Program-made: the position numbers and the translations under genes | DNA from: SABI01 sp963677695 | GTDB lineage: Bacteria; Spirochaetota; Spirochaetia; Sphaerochaetales; Sphaerochaetaceae | Length of the DNA: 64,000 nucleotides | Assembly (NCBI GenBank): GCA_963677695.2 | Contig: CAXXUJ010000001.1 | Location: 1,550,001-1,614,000 of the forward strand | Reading direction: 5' to 3' | The notes under the pieces: generated by a model | What the model was told of the DNA's origin: nothing | Database searches by the model: none | Seen by the model: only the letters and a program-made list of their open reading frames with translations | Shown here: piece by piece, positions 50,401 through 59,654 of the stretch | How positions within the stretch are numbered: position 1 is the first letter of the stretch | Layout of the letters: each line of letters starts with the position of its first letter

Positions 50401-53286
50401 ACTGAAATGACCTGGGTGGAACCTGAAATGGCCCCGGGAACCTATAACCTGAACATGACGGTGTACGACGGAGAAGGAACAGAGATCGCCTCTGCCCCAC
50501 AGAATGATGTCCTGGTGGTAACCAGCGATATTGCATACGTCGAAGTGACGGCATATCCTCCAGTTACTTCTCTTACGGTACTGCCTTCATGGGATGATGA
50601 AATAGGATCTATTGTGAACTCCATACTCTATGTGCTCACACAGGAAGAAAGGGAGAAAGTATATGTAGCAACAGGAACGGATCTCTCCCTCTCAATCGAT
50701 ACGATGCTGTGCGGTTCCTGGAACTTCGATGTCTCTGCATACGATGCGGAGGGTATACTGCTTGCACGCAAAGACGGCACTTCAGTAGAACTTGTCGAAG
50801 GAATTGCTCAAACCTCAGAACCTGTTCTTGAAACGGTATCAGCTGATCTTCTTGTTCAGATGGTTCTCGATTCCTCATTCACAGCTCCGGTTGATTCTTA
50901 CGGCATAACTCTTCATTGTACCGACCTTTCCTGGGCTGACCGAACTTATACAACAAAAAATTCTCTGTTCAGTGTGCCTGACAAACTCCCCATAGGTGCC
51001 TGGGACGTGTCAGTCACGGCCATGGGCAGTGGCGATGAGGCGCTGTCCGAAACAGCTCAGACATCACTGACAGTATCGAATGGTGTTCAGAAGATACGTA
51101 CAGTTACTCTCATGCCTCTCACCCATCTGCTTACACTGCAGATAACCAAGAGCGATATGAACGCCGCTTCCTTCACGATCAGCGGACAGAGTGACATAGA
51201 CAGCTTCATTGCAGAAGGAGTTACATCGACTACGGTCCTAAGGGAACTTTCCCCGGGAACATGGACGATAGACGTCATCGGATATGATGATGGAGCAAAG
51301 GAAGTCTCTCACGGTCAGTGGACGGGAACGGTTTCAGCTGATGTGAGTGCTCCTCTCACACTGCAGCCATACACAGGTATGGTCTATCTCTCAGTTCAGC
51401 CTGCTGACGGTTTTTCAAATACCATCGGTAGCTGGGAACTGACCGGTGATGCTGATGCAAGTGATCTGTTTGACTTTGATGATGACCTGGACAACAGCGG
51501 GATCATCACTAAGGAACTGCCGGGAGGAGAATGGACCTTCACCGCCCGGGCCTTCAACGGTACAACTCCGGTGTCTGATGCGGCAACTGCTGTGGTTACA
51601 GTGAAGAACAACCGCAGCACCGTTGTGGATCTCACTGCAGAGCCGATAGAGAGTTCACTCTCTCTTGGAAATATCAGTGACGCTGCTGGTACGAGCCCTG
51701 TTACCTATACCATCGTCGGGCAGTCAGACTCCTCAGCCTTCAGCAGGAGCGCAACATCTCTGACAGAGTACACCGGCTCTCTCGCTCTCGGTGATTGGGT
51801 TCTCAAACTTTCCGGCTATGACAGTGAAGGAATCAAGGTTTCTTCAATTGAAGTTTCGGTCACCTCTGACGGTTCTTCCTTAGCTCCGACAGGAACGATG
51901 GATCGAATCATCTACGAAGGAACGCTCTGTGTGGAAATTGATCCGTCAGAGTACGTGCTGTTACATGTCGATCACTTCACCATTACTGTGGACAGTGAAT
52001 CCTATGATACAGCCGCTACCTTCTGGAGTAAGAAAGTGGAGATCGGAACAAAGAGTGTTTCCGTTAAAGCCTATGATGATGTGGGCAGCGTAATAGCTCA
52101 ATCTGATGCCGATCCTGATCCTGTGATCAGTACGGGCAAGACCACCTTGAGTACTGTCGCTCTCAGCGAAGCCAAAGCTGATCTGACGGTCACCATCAAT
52201 GCTGATTCAACACTGACTTCTCAGATTGATCACTATCACCTTACCATTATCGGACCTGACGATGTGATAGATGTACCGGAGTGGGGAAGCGATATCTATA
52301 CTCTGGATAACATCACTCCGGGTTCATGGATCGTGAAGGTAAAAGCCTATAACAGCAGCGCCCAGGTGATCGCATCTGCTGAAACAACACTGGATATCAG
52401 TGCAGGAGAAATTGCTCTCTGTTCACTCGATCTGGAAACAGCTACCGGCGATCTCTATCTCAATTTCCTGCCTGACGATGTTGTTCAGTCGTTAGTCGAT
52501 CACTATTCCGTTGAACTCTCGAACGGTGGAGAACCTATCACCGCGAAAGATATCTACTCCTCGAGCTGGGTGCATGAGGATCTTGATGTAGGTTTCTGGG
52601 ATATTACCGTGCATGCGTTCAAAGCTGATGGTGTACTTGTAGGTACTGGATCCTTGGAAGATGTGTCGATAGCACCGAATAAGACGAATATTGTCAATAT
52701 TGATGTGAATCAGACGGAAGCTGCTCTGGGAGACTTTGCCCTCTCCGTCACCTATCCTGATGCTGTGACCATTGCAGCGACTCTGACAGGTTCAGATGAG
52801 ATAGCGAACGATATTCCGATAACAGGGAATTCTGGAACACTTTCAGACCTCATGCCGGGGTATTACGTACTTCTGATTGAGATCTACGATGGTGAGGTCC
52901 TCTGCGGAAGTCATATGGAGACCATACAGATTACCGGCGGAGAGACAACTGAAATTACCGCGGACATTGAAATGGATACCGGCTCTGTGACTGTCTTTAT
53001 AACTGACCCGCCTGATGATGTGATCACCGTTGTTCTGTCCGGATTGGATGATGATGAAACGGTTACCTATGATGATAGTCTCTTTATCACAGTCGATGCG
53101 GCAGTGAGTGTGACTCCTGATTCCATTTCTTGGTACCTGAATGGTGAGCAGTTGTCCACAGCAACGGCCACAGAGTATTCAGTTACCCTTACAAGTCTTG
53201 ATCCAGGTTGGTATCAGATAACGTGTGTAGTATTAGATGATGGTGTGCTGGGAAGTGATTCCATCAATTTCGGAATAGTAGAGTGA
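47422..53286 (+). CDS. Giant repeat lipoprotein, 1954 residues
   Basis: A lipoprotein signal ends in LLAGC (Cys23). Then about 20 repeats of some 85-95 residues run nearly to the C-terminus. Each has a segment such as IDHYTIEGSSSYDAFS, then G-x-W-x-(I/L/V)-x-V-x-A-x-D (for example GTWDLTVQAWDSDD, GDWNISVEAVDASD), and a short turn leading to a V-rich strand. This is a beta-sandwich array. The last about 70 residues are a different Ig/PKD-like unit (SISWYLNGEQLS, LDPGWYQITCVVLDDG). It is probably a long stalk anchored in the outer membrane. I cannot name the repeat family. RBS AAAGG upstream; the next lipoprotein gene overlaps it. Confidence 0.85.
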   Translation: MNKITGYVRLLAVLLIIALLAGCSDSPSAISEEESKGSIYISVDLLTLSSDLKTIEITGSHGSEEFKETIELGKIKSRSSAYNVLVSDLSTGDWEISAAGLDADGAKFMGELTPVDVSVTGGGNVHTRITLKMLTSPATLDIDTSALSELDHLSISGTSRRGSFSHTEVSPGDLPLIEDLEFGPWTIVVTAFNSSDEEIASATAERDITSEDAASIDITLVPADTPEGIAIFTASPHRSIASRLDHYVLTGDSALDEFEVDMEPGETLYQNLYIGDWDFTLQAVDDGGSQLGVTATASASISETTPSRVDMSISPLYSEVTFNITTDETIPDTHSYSLYGSSEYDSYNQDNPSNPVQLTYGTWNLTLDTKDSDGVVIVANEVSFVVDDDTESVDIEVARKGLLLIKVSADPLITAQNPSFIIEGDREGSESTFSETLEDTVLFSREIAIGTWHITVSAEDSDGNRISNVVPADVAIDLDEETGVDITLNELRYSLEIDAVPDSTAQALITNYLVSGSNGIEAFSTESATLPISRDLTRGEWEITIIGEDDAEETIASGTQSEIALTAASSVAIALDTVVDKGSLMLQLQPDPIVSSQAHHYAITYTDSESNEPPVNSEYLIVTKELTQGDWNISVEAVDASDNVISETESIDVTVNVKKTTLTQLPIDILRYTLALTIDSSAVTSAIDHYTIEGSSSYDAFSVEQTVLTLDKSIVSGTWDLTVQAWDSDDMLVGEKDITDLEVTQNKSVTAALADVTHTGSLFLSFDIGEYLAAQGKSFGIELTDGVTTVHKATTHTGLKITDLDIGTWSYTVTSLDGSAATLASAGPTNVTILEDQTVTRTVELTVNKADLSLTVSPGTVTGAETYTYLGYSDSDAFIYEDETTATLSATDLLTPGDWRFIVIAYDGSGIPVGVYQDETDSYTTDGVTAITQTLSLTEKSAKSRALPVPSTGEAGVLVVNTSVWDEVAASAATWSLEILDASNISLETFSDLTEMTWVEPEMAPGTYNLNMTVYDGEGTEIASAPQNDVLVVTSDIAYVEVTAYPPVTSLTVLPSWDDEIGSIVNSILYVLTQEEREKVYVATGTDLSLSIDTMLCGSWNFDVSAYDAEGILLARKDGTSVELVEGIAQTSEPVLETVSADLLVQMVLDSSFTAPVDSYGITLHCTDLSWADRTYTTKNSLFSVPDKLPIGAWDVSVTAMGSGDEALSETAQTSLTVSNGVQKIRTVTLMPLTHLLTLQITKSDMNAASFTISGQSDIDSFIAEGVTSTTVLRELSPGTWTIDVIGYDDGAKEVSHGQWTGTVSADVSAPLTLQPYTGMVYLSVQPADGFSNTIGSWELTGDADASDLFDFDDDLDNSGIITKELPGGEWTFTARAFNGTTPVSDAATAVVTVKNNRSTVVDLTAEPIESSLSLGNISDAAGTSPVTYTIVGQSDSSAFSRSATSLTEYTGSLALGDWVLKLSGYDSEGIKVSSIEVSVTSDGSSLAPTGTMDRIIYEGTLCVEIDPSEYVLLHVDHFTITVDSESYDTAATFWSKKVEIGTKSVSVKAYDDVGSVIAQSDADPDPVISTGKTTLSTVALSEAKADLTVTINADSTLTSQIDHYHLTIIGPDDVIDVPEWGSDIYTLDNITPGSWIVKVKAYNSSAQVIASAETTLDISAGEIALCSLDLETATGDLYLNFLPDDVVQSLVDHYSVELSNGGEPITAKDIYSSSWVHEDLDVGFWDITVHAFKADGVLVGTGSLEDVSIAPNKTNIVNIDVNQTEAALGDFALSVTYPDAVTIAATLTGSDEIANDIPITGNSGTLSDLMPGYYVLLIEIYDGEVLCGSHMETIQITGGETTEITADIEMDTGSVTVFITDPPDDVITVVLSGLDDDETVTYDDSLFITVDAAVSVTPDSISWYLNGEQLSTATATEYSVTLTSLDPGWYQITCVVLDDGVLGSDSINFGIVE

Positions 53287-53297
53287 GGATGAAAAGT

Positions 53298-54281
53298 ATG
53301 AAAAAAATGTTCGTATTCATGGTTTCAATTCTCTGCGCAATAGTGGTCAGCTGTAGTATTTCTTCATCGTCGCAGACCGGATCAGTGGATATCACGGTGA
53401 ATTCTTCCCGATCTTTCTCAAGTGATCTCGATATCGAGATAGCGACGTATGAAGTATCGATGAAGCATCAGGTGACCGAAGAAACTACCGATACAATAAC
53501 GATGTCGGTAAGTGAATACTCCCCGGTCTCGTTCACCGAACTGATGATCGGTACCTGGGATATCCATGTAGATGCAAAGAATGCTGGTGGAACCATCATT
53601 GCTACAGGGGATAACTCGATCAAGGTCGAAGCCAATCGTACAAAAAACGTCAATGTTCAACTCTCCTATCTGACAGGAACAGGAACGCTTGATCTAAGTC
53701 TCACATGGGACAAAATCGTTGATGGAATTACAGCTTCAGTCGTCATTGTTCAAAATCCTATTGATATCACAACACAGACTCCTGTTGTTCTAACAATCAA
53801 TGAAGATAACCTGTCAGCTGATCTTGAGCAGACCCTTGATTCCGGAACATATATGATCTCTGCAGCACTATCTGCAGAAGCCCTGTTCACGACAGGTAAG
53901 GTCGAAGCTTTCGAGATCCGCAGGGGAGCAACGACACAAGTTGAAGTAGGAATAAAGATTCCTCAGGGTGATTCAGGGATAGAAATTACTGATCCTGACA
54001 GTGGCTTTATACCTATTTCTTTCACAGGGATTTCTGATGGAGCGATGCTCGGTCCGGAGGCACTGCCTCTTACGATCACAGCGAGTGCTGATGTGCCCGT
54101 CCTTTCATGGTCATGGTATCTCAATGGAGTCCTGATTGATGGAGAAACGAGCGATATTCTCGTGATCGATGATATTCCAATGGGAGCTTATTCACTGACC
54201 TGTGTCGGAATCGGTACAGATGGTTTCGGTCTGGAATCAATTGACTTCTTATTGTCAGAAAGAAAAATTCTTGGGAGGTAG
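53298..54281 (+). CDS. Repeat lipoprotein, short paralogue 1
   Basis: About 327 aa. The signal ends in a lipobox with Cys19 (VVSC). It then has one W-repeat (SSRSFSSDLDIEIATYEVSM ... GTWDIHVDAKNAGG), a second beta domain and a C-terminal Ig-like unit (VLSWSWYLNGVLIDG, then YSLTCVGIGTDG). So it is a one-repeat version of the giant protein with the same end unit. ATG 53298 has TGAGG 9 bases upstream; the frame is open from GTG 53283, which overlaps the giant protein's stop as GTGA. Confidence 0.8.
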   Translation: MKKMFVFMVSILCAIVVSCSISSSSQTGSVDITVNSSRSFSSDLDIEIATYEVSMKHQVTEETTDTITMSVSEYSPVSFTELMIGTWDIHVDAKNAGGTIIATGDNSIKVEANRTKNVNVQLSYLTGTGTLDLSLTWDKIVDGITASVVIVQNPIDITTQTPVVLTINEDNLSADLEQTLDSGTYMISAALSAEALFTTGKVEAFEIRRGATTQVEVGIKIPQGDSGIEITDPDSGFIPISFTGISDGAMLGPEALPLTITASADVPVLSWSWYLNGVLIDGETSDILVIDDIPMGAYSLTCVGIGTDGFGLESIDFLLSERKILGR

Positions 54282-54284
54282 AAC

Positions 54285-55277
54285 ATGAAAAAAGGATTAT
54301 TATATTTCGCATCTATGTTCCTTATCCTTACATTAATTTTAACTGGATTCGGGTGTAATCTAGGCATGGGAGAGTCTTCATCAACAGGATCTCTCACCGT
54401 CAGTATGGATACCACTAGATCCGTCAGTTCCAGTCTGAACAGTACGATCACTACATACGAGATAACTCTCTCCCATGATGACAAGGATATAACGAGAAAT
54501 CTTTCTGTTGCGAAGGGTGATGCAATTCTTTTTACTGATCTGCTTATCGGTGATTGGACAATATCTGTGAATGCTCTCAATAGTGATAATGTCATGATCG
54601 CATCGGGTGGCTCGGCTGTATTGGTAGAAGCTGAGAAAGTAAACGCTGCACATGTTCAGTTATCGTACTTAGAAGGAGAAGGCACCTTTGATCTCAGTGT
54701 TTCCTGGGACGAAGAAGTGGCTGGTTTGAGTGTAACTACAACGATATTGACGTATCCGTCATTAGATTCGTTCGATCCTATAGTGATGACACCGAATACG
54801 GATAACGTATCAGCTGATCTTGTTACAGATCTTACAGCAGGAAGATATGTAGTAACCACATATCTGAATGCTTCAGACCTGTTTTCAATTGGGAAAATTG
54901 AAGCCTTTGAAATCATGAAGGATGCTTCTACATACATTGATTTTTCGTTCGTGATTCCGCAGGGAGATACAAGTATCACTATCACTGATCCTGAGAGTGA
55001 ACTTTTCACAATTTCTCTTAGTGGAATTGAGGATGATGCAGCACTCGTACTAGGAGATCTACCCGTGACGGTGACTGCATTATCAGATGAGACAGTTCTG
55101 TCTTGGATCTGGTATATCGATGGGGTGCTGCAGGAAAGCGAAACAGGAGATACCCTTGTTCTCGATGATTTGGAAACGGGGAATCATTCGGTAACATGTC
55201 TAGCCATGACAGACAGTGAATTTGGCTCTGAAACAGTTAATTTTTCAGTTTCTGAAAGTGAATATCTTGGGAGGTAG
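54285..55277 (+). CDS. Repeat lipoprotein, short paralogue 2
   Basis: A 330-aa paralogue of the previous gene in the same order: lipobox Cys24 (GFGC), one W-repeat (SLTVSMDTTRSVSSSLNST ... GDWTISVNALNSDN), a middle domain with FSIGKIEAFEIMKDAS, and the Ig-like end (VLSWIWYIDGVLQES). RBS GGGAGG 6 bases before ATG; it starts 3 bases after the previous stop. Confidence 0.82.
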   Translation: MKKGLLYFASMFLILTLILTGFGCNLGMGESSSTGSLTVSMDTTRSVSSSLNSTITTYEITLSHDDKDITRNLSVAKGDAILFTDLLIGDWTISVNALNSDNVMIASGGSAVLVEAEKVNAAHVQLSYLEGEGTFDLSVSWDEEVAGLSVTTTILTYPSLDSFDPIVMTPNTDNVSADLVTDLTAGRYVVTTYLNASDLFSIGKIEAFEIMKDASTYIDFSFVIPQGDTSITITDPESELFTISLSGIEDDAALVLGDLPVTVTALSDETVLSWIWYIDGVLQESETGDTLVLDDLETGNHSVTCLAMTDSEFGSETVNFSVSESEYLGR

Positions 55278-55280
55278 AAC

Positions 55281-58200
55281 ATGAGGAAAGGATTGTTTTA
55301 TACCGCGAATGTGTTTCTTATCCTTGCATTACTATTGATCAGTTTCGGGTGTAATCTCGGACTGAATGAAGAAGAGGCTACAGGTTCGTTATCGGTCGGT
55401 TTCAGTACACCGAGATCTGTGGATTCAGATCTGGACACATCAGTCGCATCCTACGATATTACTCTTACACATACGGTAACAGAGACCATAAAGAATCTTT
55501 CTGTCGAGAAAGGTGATGCTATCATGTTTACCGATCTTCTGACCGGGCAATGGCTCGTGGCAGTTGATGCCTTAAACAGTGCAGGAATCTGTATCGCTGA
55601 CGGAAGTGCATATGTGGATGTTAATGCAAACAGTGTAAGCAGTGTGACTATCCTGCTTAGCTGGCTTGAGGGTTCAGGTTTGTTCTCTCTTTCAATAGGA
55701 TGGACCGCTGAACTTCTCGTAGCACCTGTTACGGTTTCTGCAGACCTTATACCAATGGATGGCGGAGACCTGATTTGTTTGACACTGAATGAAGTTGATT
55801 CGAGTGCTGCCTGTGATCAGAGTGTTCCTGTCGGCCTGTATACCCTTATCGTCAGTATTGCAGATTCCGGCGAATACAGCAGCGGGCGTGTGGAAGTTGT
55901 CAATGTAATGGCTGGTGCCGCAACCTCCGCTGAATTCACCTTCACCGGAACCAGTGGAAACTCCGGTGTGGTCGTAACCGATCCTGTCTCTCCCGTATTT
56001 ACGTTCTCTCTCACTACTGATATGGATGCAGCGGCTGTCGGAGAGACTATCACAGCATCGGTAGATGTGACTGATGCAGACTCCTATAGCTGGTATGCAG
56101 ATTATCTGCCGATCGAAGGTGAAGCAACCTACACGCTGGCATATACCAGTGATACAGCCAAAACTGTTCACCTTACCTGTGTGGTGGAGAAGGACGGACA
56201 ATGGGCGTCAGAGAGTGCCGAGATCCGTTTCGGAGAATACGATGCAGACCTTTCGACCCAGTACTACCTTGCAGCAAAAAGAATGATCGATCAGGGAATG
56301 GAAACAGGAGCACCTGTCTTCGCCCTTGATAATGTCTACTCCCTCCTGAACCAGGCGGTAGCAACCAATCCCGATAACTCCGATGCAGTTCTCGCCCTCT
56401 CAGTTCTGGATCTCTGCGGCTTCCTGATTGAAGATGATATTCAGATCGTGATGAAAGGAATGTTAGGTTTGGAACGGTATCCTGATACCTATGCCGAACT
56501 ATATTCAAATATCTGGACACTGGCTGTCTGGTACATGTCAGGCGGCGATCCGGCAATCATTGATGAGTACTCAACCTGGTCAGAACTTATCTGGGCTGAT
56601 TATGATTCGGATGATCCTGATGATATAACAGGTGAAGAAAATCTCCTCAACCTTCCCTTCCTCGCAGGGCTTGCCCCTGCACCAGGCGGAGTAGGTCCCG
56701 ATGAATATTTCCTCCAGATGCTTGATAACATGACTTCAGGCGGAAAAGATCTGGATGATGTCACTGACGGTATTATTGATGCACTCGGTTCATCACTTGA
56801 TGCAGTGACGAAGAATCTTGGAAGACTGAGTGATGATGCCAGGTTTGAGGTTTCTACAGATACGATTAATCCCGGATTGCCCCTTCCTATGGGATTCTAT
56901 ACAAGTGCCGAGACTAAGATTGTTGCAGCAGCTCTCTATCAGGTAGAGATGTTTGCCTATCTGACGAAAGCCGTTGAACAGGGATTCGATATTCAGTTAC
57001 TCCTTGATTCCTTTATGTACAACACCGAATCAGGATATATTGTTGAAATAGGCGTTGATTATTCCCCGTTTGCAGATGGTTTCCTCGGTGTCGATAATGA
57101 TGACGTAGCTGTTTCGGTTGCCAAAGCGAGAGAGGCATTCCTTACCGCACTTTCCCTGATTAAAGAGGGGACGAGTGAGATAGCTGCCCGAGAGGCTGAA
57201 GGTACGACAGAAGTTCCTGCTGAAGAACCTCTCATCCTCTCCCCGGATGGATTCATGGGAGACAGCTGGATCTATGTTGATGACTACTTCCTCTTTGTCG
57301 GAAAAATTGCAGAAGAGGTGGAAAATTCCGTTGTAAATGATGTGGAGGCGATTCTTCCTTTCTACTGGGTTAAGGATCCTTCTCTGATAGCCACGTACGT
57401 TCAGGATGTAGATGGTGATGGTGTATTTGAAAACTGGCCGACCGAAGTATCAATGGAATTCACCAGTTCCACAGAAGATTGGTCATTTATCCCGGATGGC
57501 ATGCAGTCGGTTGGAATCAATTTCTCCAGGATATTCAATGCGGACCAGACGCTCTTCAACTTCCTTCTTGAACTTGATGATACGGGCGACCTGCAGCTGT
57601 ATACCTTTGACGGGCGTACACCGAGTGTGGCAACAGTCTTTGATGCTGAAACCCCGTATTACTTCTGCATTCCTGACCTGACGCTTGGAGGGTTCATCCC
57701 CTTCAGTTCCATTCCGTTGTCAGAAGCTGAGATTGAAGCGATGTTCGACTACAATACTCCGGAAGTGGAGGAGCCTGCATCATTCGTGATTGAAAATGAG
57801 GATGGCAGTGTTTCGTGGTATATGTCCATAATTCTAGTGAGTACGATGTTCGGAGATGATTCTGTGCGATATCCATTCGCATATCATGTCCTTACCGATA
57901 TCACAGAGAGGGGAACGGGAATAATGGTGCGCACACCCTTCCCGACATATCGAGAATACAGGGAGTCCGAGGTCAAAGATATTGAGGAAGGTTATTATTT
58001 TGATACCATATTATTTGATGCTCCAATTTCTGTGAAGAGCAAGGGAACTTTCTGGAGTGCCTTGGATGATTTTGTTGATTGGATGCAGCTTCCGATTCAA
58101 GAACGTTATGAATTCCTCGGATCATTTGAAATGACGGAAAGTAATCCTCTTGAATTGCCTGTAAATACATCCTTCCTCATTTACTCCGATAGTTATTTCT

Positions 58201-58781
58201 ATCCGGCCGATGGCTCAGCCTGGATCAGATATACGGTGGATGCTGATGGGATATTCACTTTGGCAGCTACCTATTATACTGCAGAACCAGAGATTTATAA
58301 GAATGACGTTCAATTGGATTCAGGTGGTGATTTAGGCAGAATCGAAGTCGCTGCGGGTGACGAAATCTTGGTACATGTTACAAACTTTAATAATGAAATA
58401 AGATCAACGGTTATCATGGATGATACTCTCGGTGATGTCAGAACCATTGATTCTGCCTACCCTCTAGAGGCCGATACTCCTGTACAGGGAAGAGTTCATT
58501 ACTACCTTTCTGATGACTACTTCACATTTACACCAAATACTGACCGAGTCCGTATAACTCTGACAGCTCCGAGTGAGCCTGAAGGCATACCTGAAATCTT
58601 CAATTACCTGAGAGGCGACTATGAAATCTGGATTGATGGCGCTAGGGCGGTAAATCTATGCAATGTTGAAACGTACGAAGTTGATGTATATGCTGCAGAG
58701 AAAGTATTCTCGATCGGTGTTAGTGACTTTGATGGTCTTGATTATGAGCTTGAATGGGAGGATATCGGGACTCCGTTCTAA
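55281..58781 (+). CDS. Large lipoprotein, 1166 residues, with shared N-terminal repeat module
   Basis: Lipobox Cys24 (SFGC). Residues about 30-320 repeat the paralogue plan: W-repeat (GQWLVAVDALNSAG), middle domain and Ig-like unit (SYSWYADYLPIEG). After that the protein is different. A TPR-like helical part (FALDNVYSLLNQAVATNPDN, about 345-375) leads into a long helical domain, followed by beta-rich regions to the C-terminus (SDDYFTFTPNTDRVRITL). It is the only one of the four with this globular extension and may be the functional end product. An identical 20-base RBS-start junction precedes it and paralogue 2. A terminator follows. Confidence 0.82.
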   Translation: MRKGLFYTANVFLILALLLISFGCNLGLNEEEATGSLSVGFSTPRSVDSDLDTSVASYDITLTHTVTETIKNLSVEKGDAIMFTDLLTGQWLVAVDALNSAGICIADGSAYVDVNANSVSSVTILLSWLEGSGLFSLSIGWTAELLVAPVTVSADLIPMDGGDLICLTLNEVDSSAACDQSVPVGLYTLIVSIADSGEYSSGRVEVVNVMAGAATSAEFTFTGTSGNSGVVVTDPVSPVFTFSLTTDMDAAAVGETITASVDVTDADSYSWYADYLPIEGEATYTLAYTSDTAKTVHLTCVVEKDGQWASESAEIRFGEYDADLSTQYYLAAKRMIDQGMETGAPVFALDNVYSLLNQAVATNPDNSDAVLALSVLDLCGFLIEDDIQIVMKGMLGLERYPDTYAELYSNIWTLAVWYMSGGDPAIIDEYSTWSELIWADYDSDDPDDITGEENLLNLPFLAGLAPAPGGVGPDEYFLQMLDNMTSGGKDLDDVTDGIIDALGSSLDAVTKNLGRLSDDARFEVSTDTINPGLPLPMGFYTSAETKIVAAALYQVEMFAYLTKAVEQGFDIQLLLDSFMYNTESGYIVEIGVDYSPFADGFLGVDNDDVAVSVAKAREAFLTALSLIKEGTSEIAAREAEGTTEVPAEEPLILSPDGFMGDSWIYVDDYFLFVGKIAEEVENSVVNDVEAILPFYWVKDPSLIATYVQDVDGDGVFENWPTEVSMEFTSSTEDWSFIPDGMQSVGINFSRIFNADQTLFNFLLELDDTGDLQLYTFDGRTPSVATVFDAETPYYFCIPDLTLGGFIPFSSIPLSEAEIEAMFDYNTPEVEEPASFVIENEDGSVSWYMSIILVSTMFGDDSVRYPFAYHVLTDITERGTGIMVRTPFPTYREYRESEVKDIEEGYYFDTILFDAPISVKSKGTFWSALDDFVDWMQLPIQERYEFLGSFEMTESNPLELPVNTSFLIYSDSYFYPADGSAWIRYTVDADGIFTLAATYYTAEPEIYKNDVQLDSGGDLGRIEVAAGDEILVHVTNFNNEIRSTVIMDDTLGDVRTIDSAYPLEADTPVQGRVHYYLSDDYFTFTPNTDRVRITLTAPSEPEGIPEIFNYLRGDYEIWIDGARAVNLCNVETYEVDVYAAEKVFSIGVSDFDGLDYELEWEDIGTPF

Positions 58782-58803
58782 GCTGAATAAAATTGTCTTC
58801 CAT

Positions 58804-58833
58804 GGACCGGATGCTGATGCGTCCGGCCCTTTT
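58804..58833 (+). terminator. Intrinsic terminator of the lipoprotein operon
   Basis: An 11-bp stem (58804-58814 with 58819-58829, one A-C mismatch and one G-U) has a TGAT loop and is followed by four T. It lies 22 bases past the stop of the 1166-residue gene. Confidence 0.75.
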
Positions 58834-58845
58834 GTAAGAATCTGT

Positions 58846-58874
58846 TTGAACTGAAGATAGACAGCCGTTATACT
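58846..58874 (+). promoter_or_regulatory. Promoter of the LolA-like/RND/outer-membrane operon
   Basis: TTGAAC (58846-58851), 17 bp, TATACT (58869-58874). It lies directly after the terminator of the lipoprotein operon, so the two units are separately transcribed. Confidence 0.65.
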
Positions 58875-58920
58875 TCAGATAGTTCCATTATTTCAATAAA
58901 AGGGTCGGGTTGTTCTGTTT

Positions 58921-59646
58921 ATGCATGTGAGAAAAGTCTTCCTTATCTCTCTCTGTTTATGTATCTCACTCCTGTATGCCTCTGCCGGTGATGCTGAATC
59001 TGTTCTCAGAGAATCTTCTCTGCTGGGGAATCTTAACCATGTCCAGTACTCGGTTGAGATGGTGATAGAACAGGTGAAGGGAGAGAAGAGCAGAAGCCTT
59101 GAGATCTACAGGTCTGAAGATGATGGGGAGGAAAAATTTCTTGTTCAGATCGTACAGCCTGCCTTCCTGAAAAACATGAAACTGCTTTCGATACGGTCTG
59201 ATGAGAATCATGCAAGGTGGCTGAAGACTTCGAGAGGAGTGAAGAGGCTCTCTTCTTCTTCCCGTGATGATCAGCCTCTGTTTGATTCGGACTTCTCTAC
59301 TTCCGACCTTCTTCAGATGGACTTTGATGCCTATGATTTTACCTTCCTTGAGAATGGAGATGATGCGGTTGTGATAAGAGCATTGTCAGTTGACGGTAAG
59401 GATGAGAGGCTCATAACGGTAGATACTGCTTCGTCACTGATTATAAAGGTCGATTATCTGTCAGGGGATGGAAGTGTAAGAAAGCAGTACGAGGTTCTGG
59501 AAACCCAAAGCATCGGTACAGAAAGCATACCGCTAACCTGCACCATGAAGCAGATCGCTGAAGGAACCCAAACGATTCTCAGTTTCGACTCCGTCATCCT
59601 GAAGGATTCGATTCCCGCCCGATATTTCAACAGTTCTCAGCTGTAG
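58921..59646 (+). CDS. Periplasmic LolA-like protein (outer membrane lipoprotein-sorting type)
   Basis: A 241-aa protein with a signal peptide (1-22, LLYASA-G). The mature part matches the LolA-like family: LEIYRSEDDGEEKFLVQI, PAFLKNMKLLSIR, W-containing NHARWLKTSRGVKRLSSSSR, then FDSDFSTSDLLQMD (about residues 120-133). LolA folds carry lipids or lipoproteins across the periplasm. It precedes an RND transporter by 8 bases, a pairing seen in other bacteria. Confidence 0.82.
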   Translation: MHVRKVFLISLCLCISLLYASAGDAESVLRESSLLGNLNHVQYSVEMVIEQVKGEKSRSLEIYRSEDDGEEKFLVQIVQPAFLKNMKLLSIRSDENHARWLKTSRGVKRLSSSSRDDQPLFDSDFSTSDLLQMDFDAYDFTFLENGDDAVVIRALSVDGKDERLITVDTASSLIIKVDYLSGDGSVRKQYEVLETQSIGTESIPLTCTMKQIAEGTQTILSFDSVILKDSIPARYFNSSQL

Positions 59647-59654
59647 CGGGGCGT

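Noticed and set aside
47422..58781. CRISPR array or DNA-level tandem repeat
   Set aside because: The periodicity is in the protein, not in the DNA; units of about 270 bases have diverged and are not separated by spacers.
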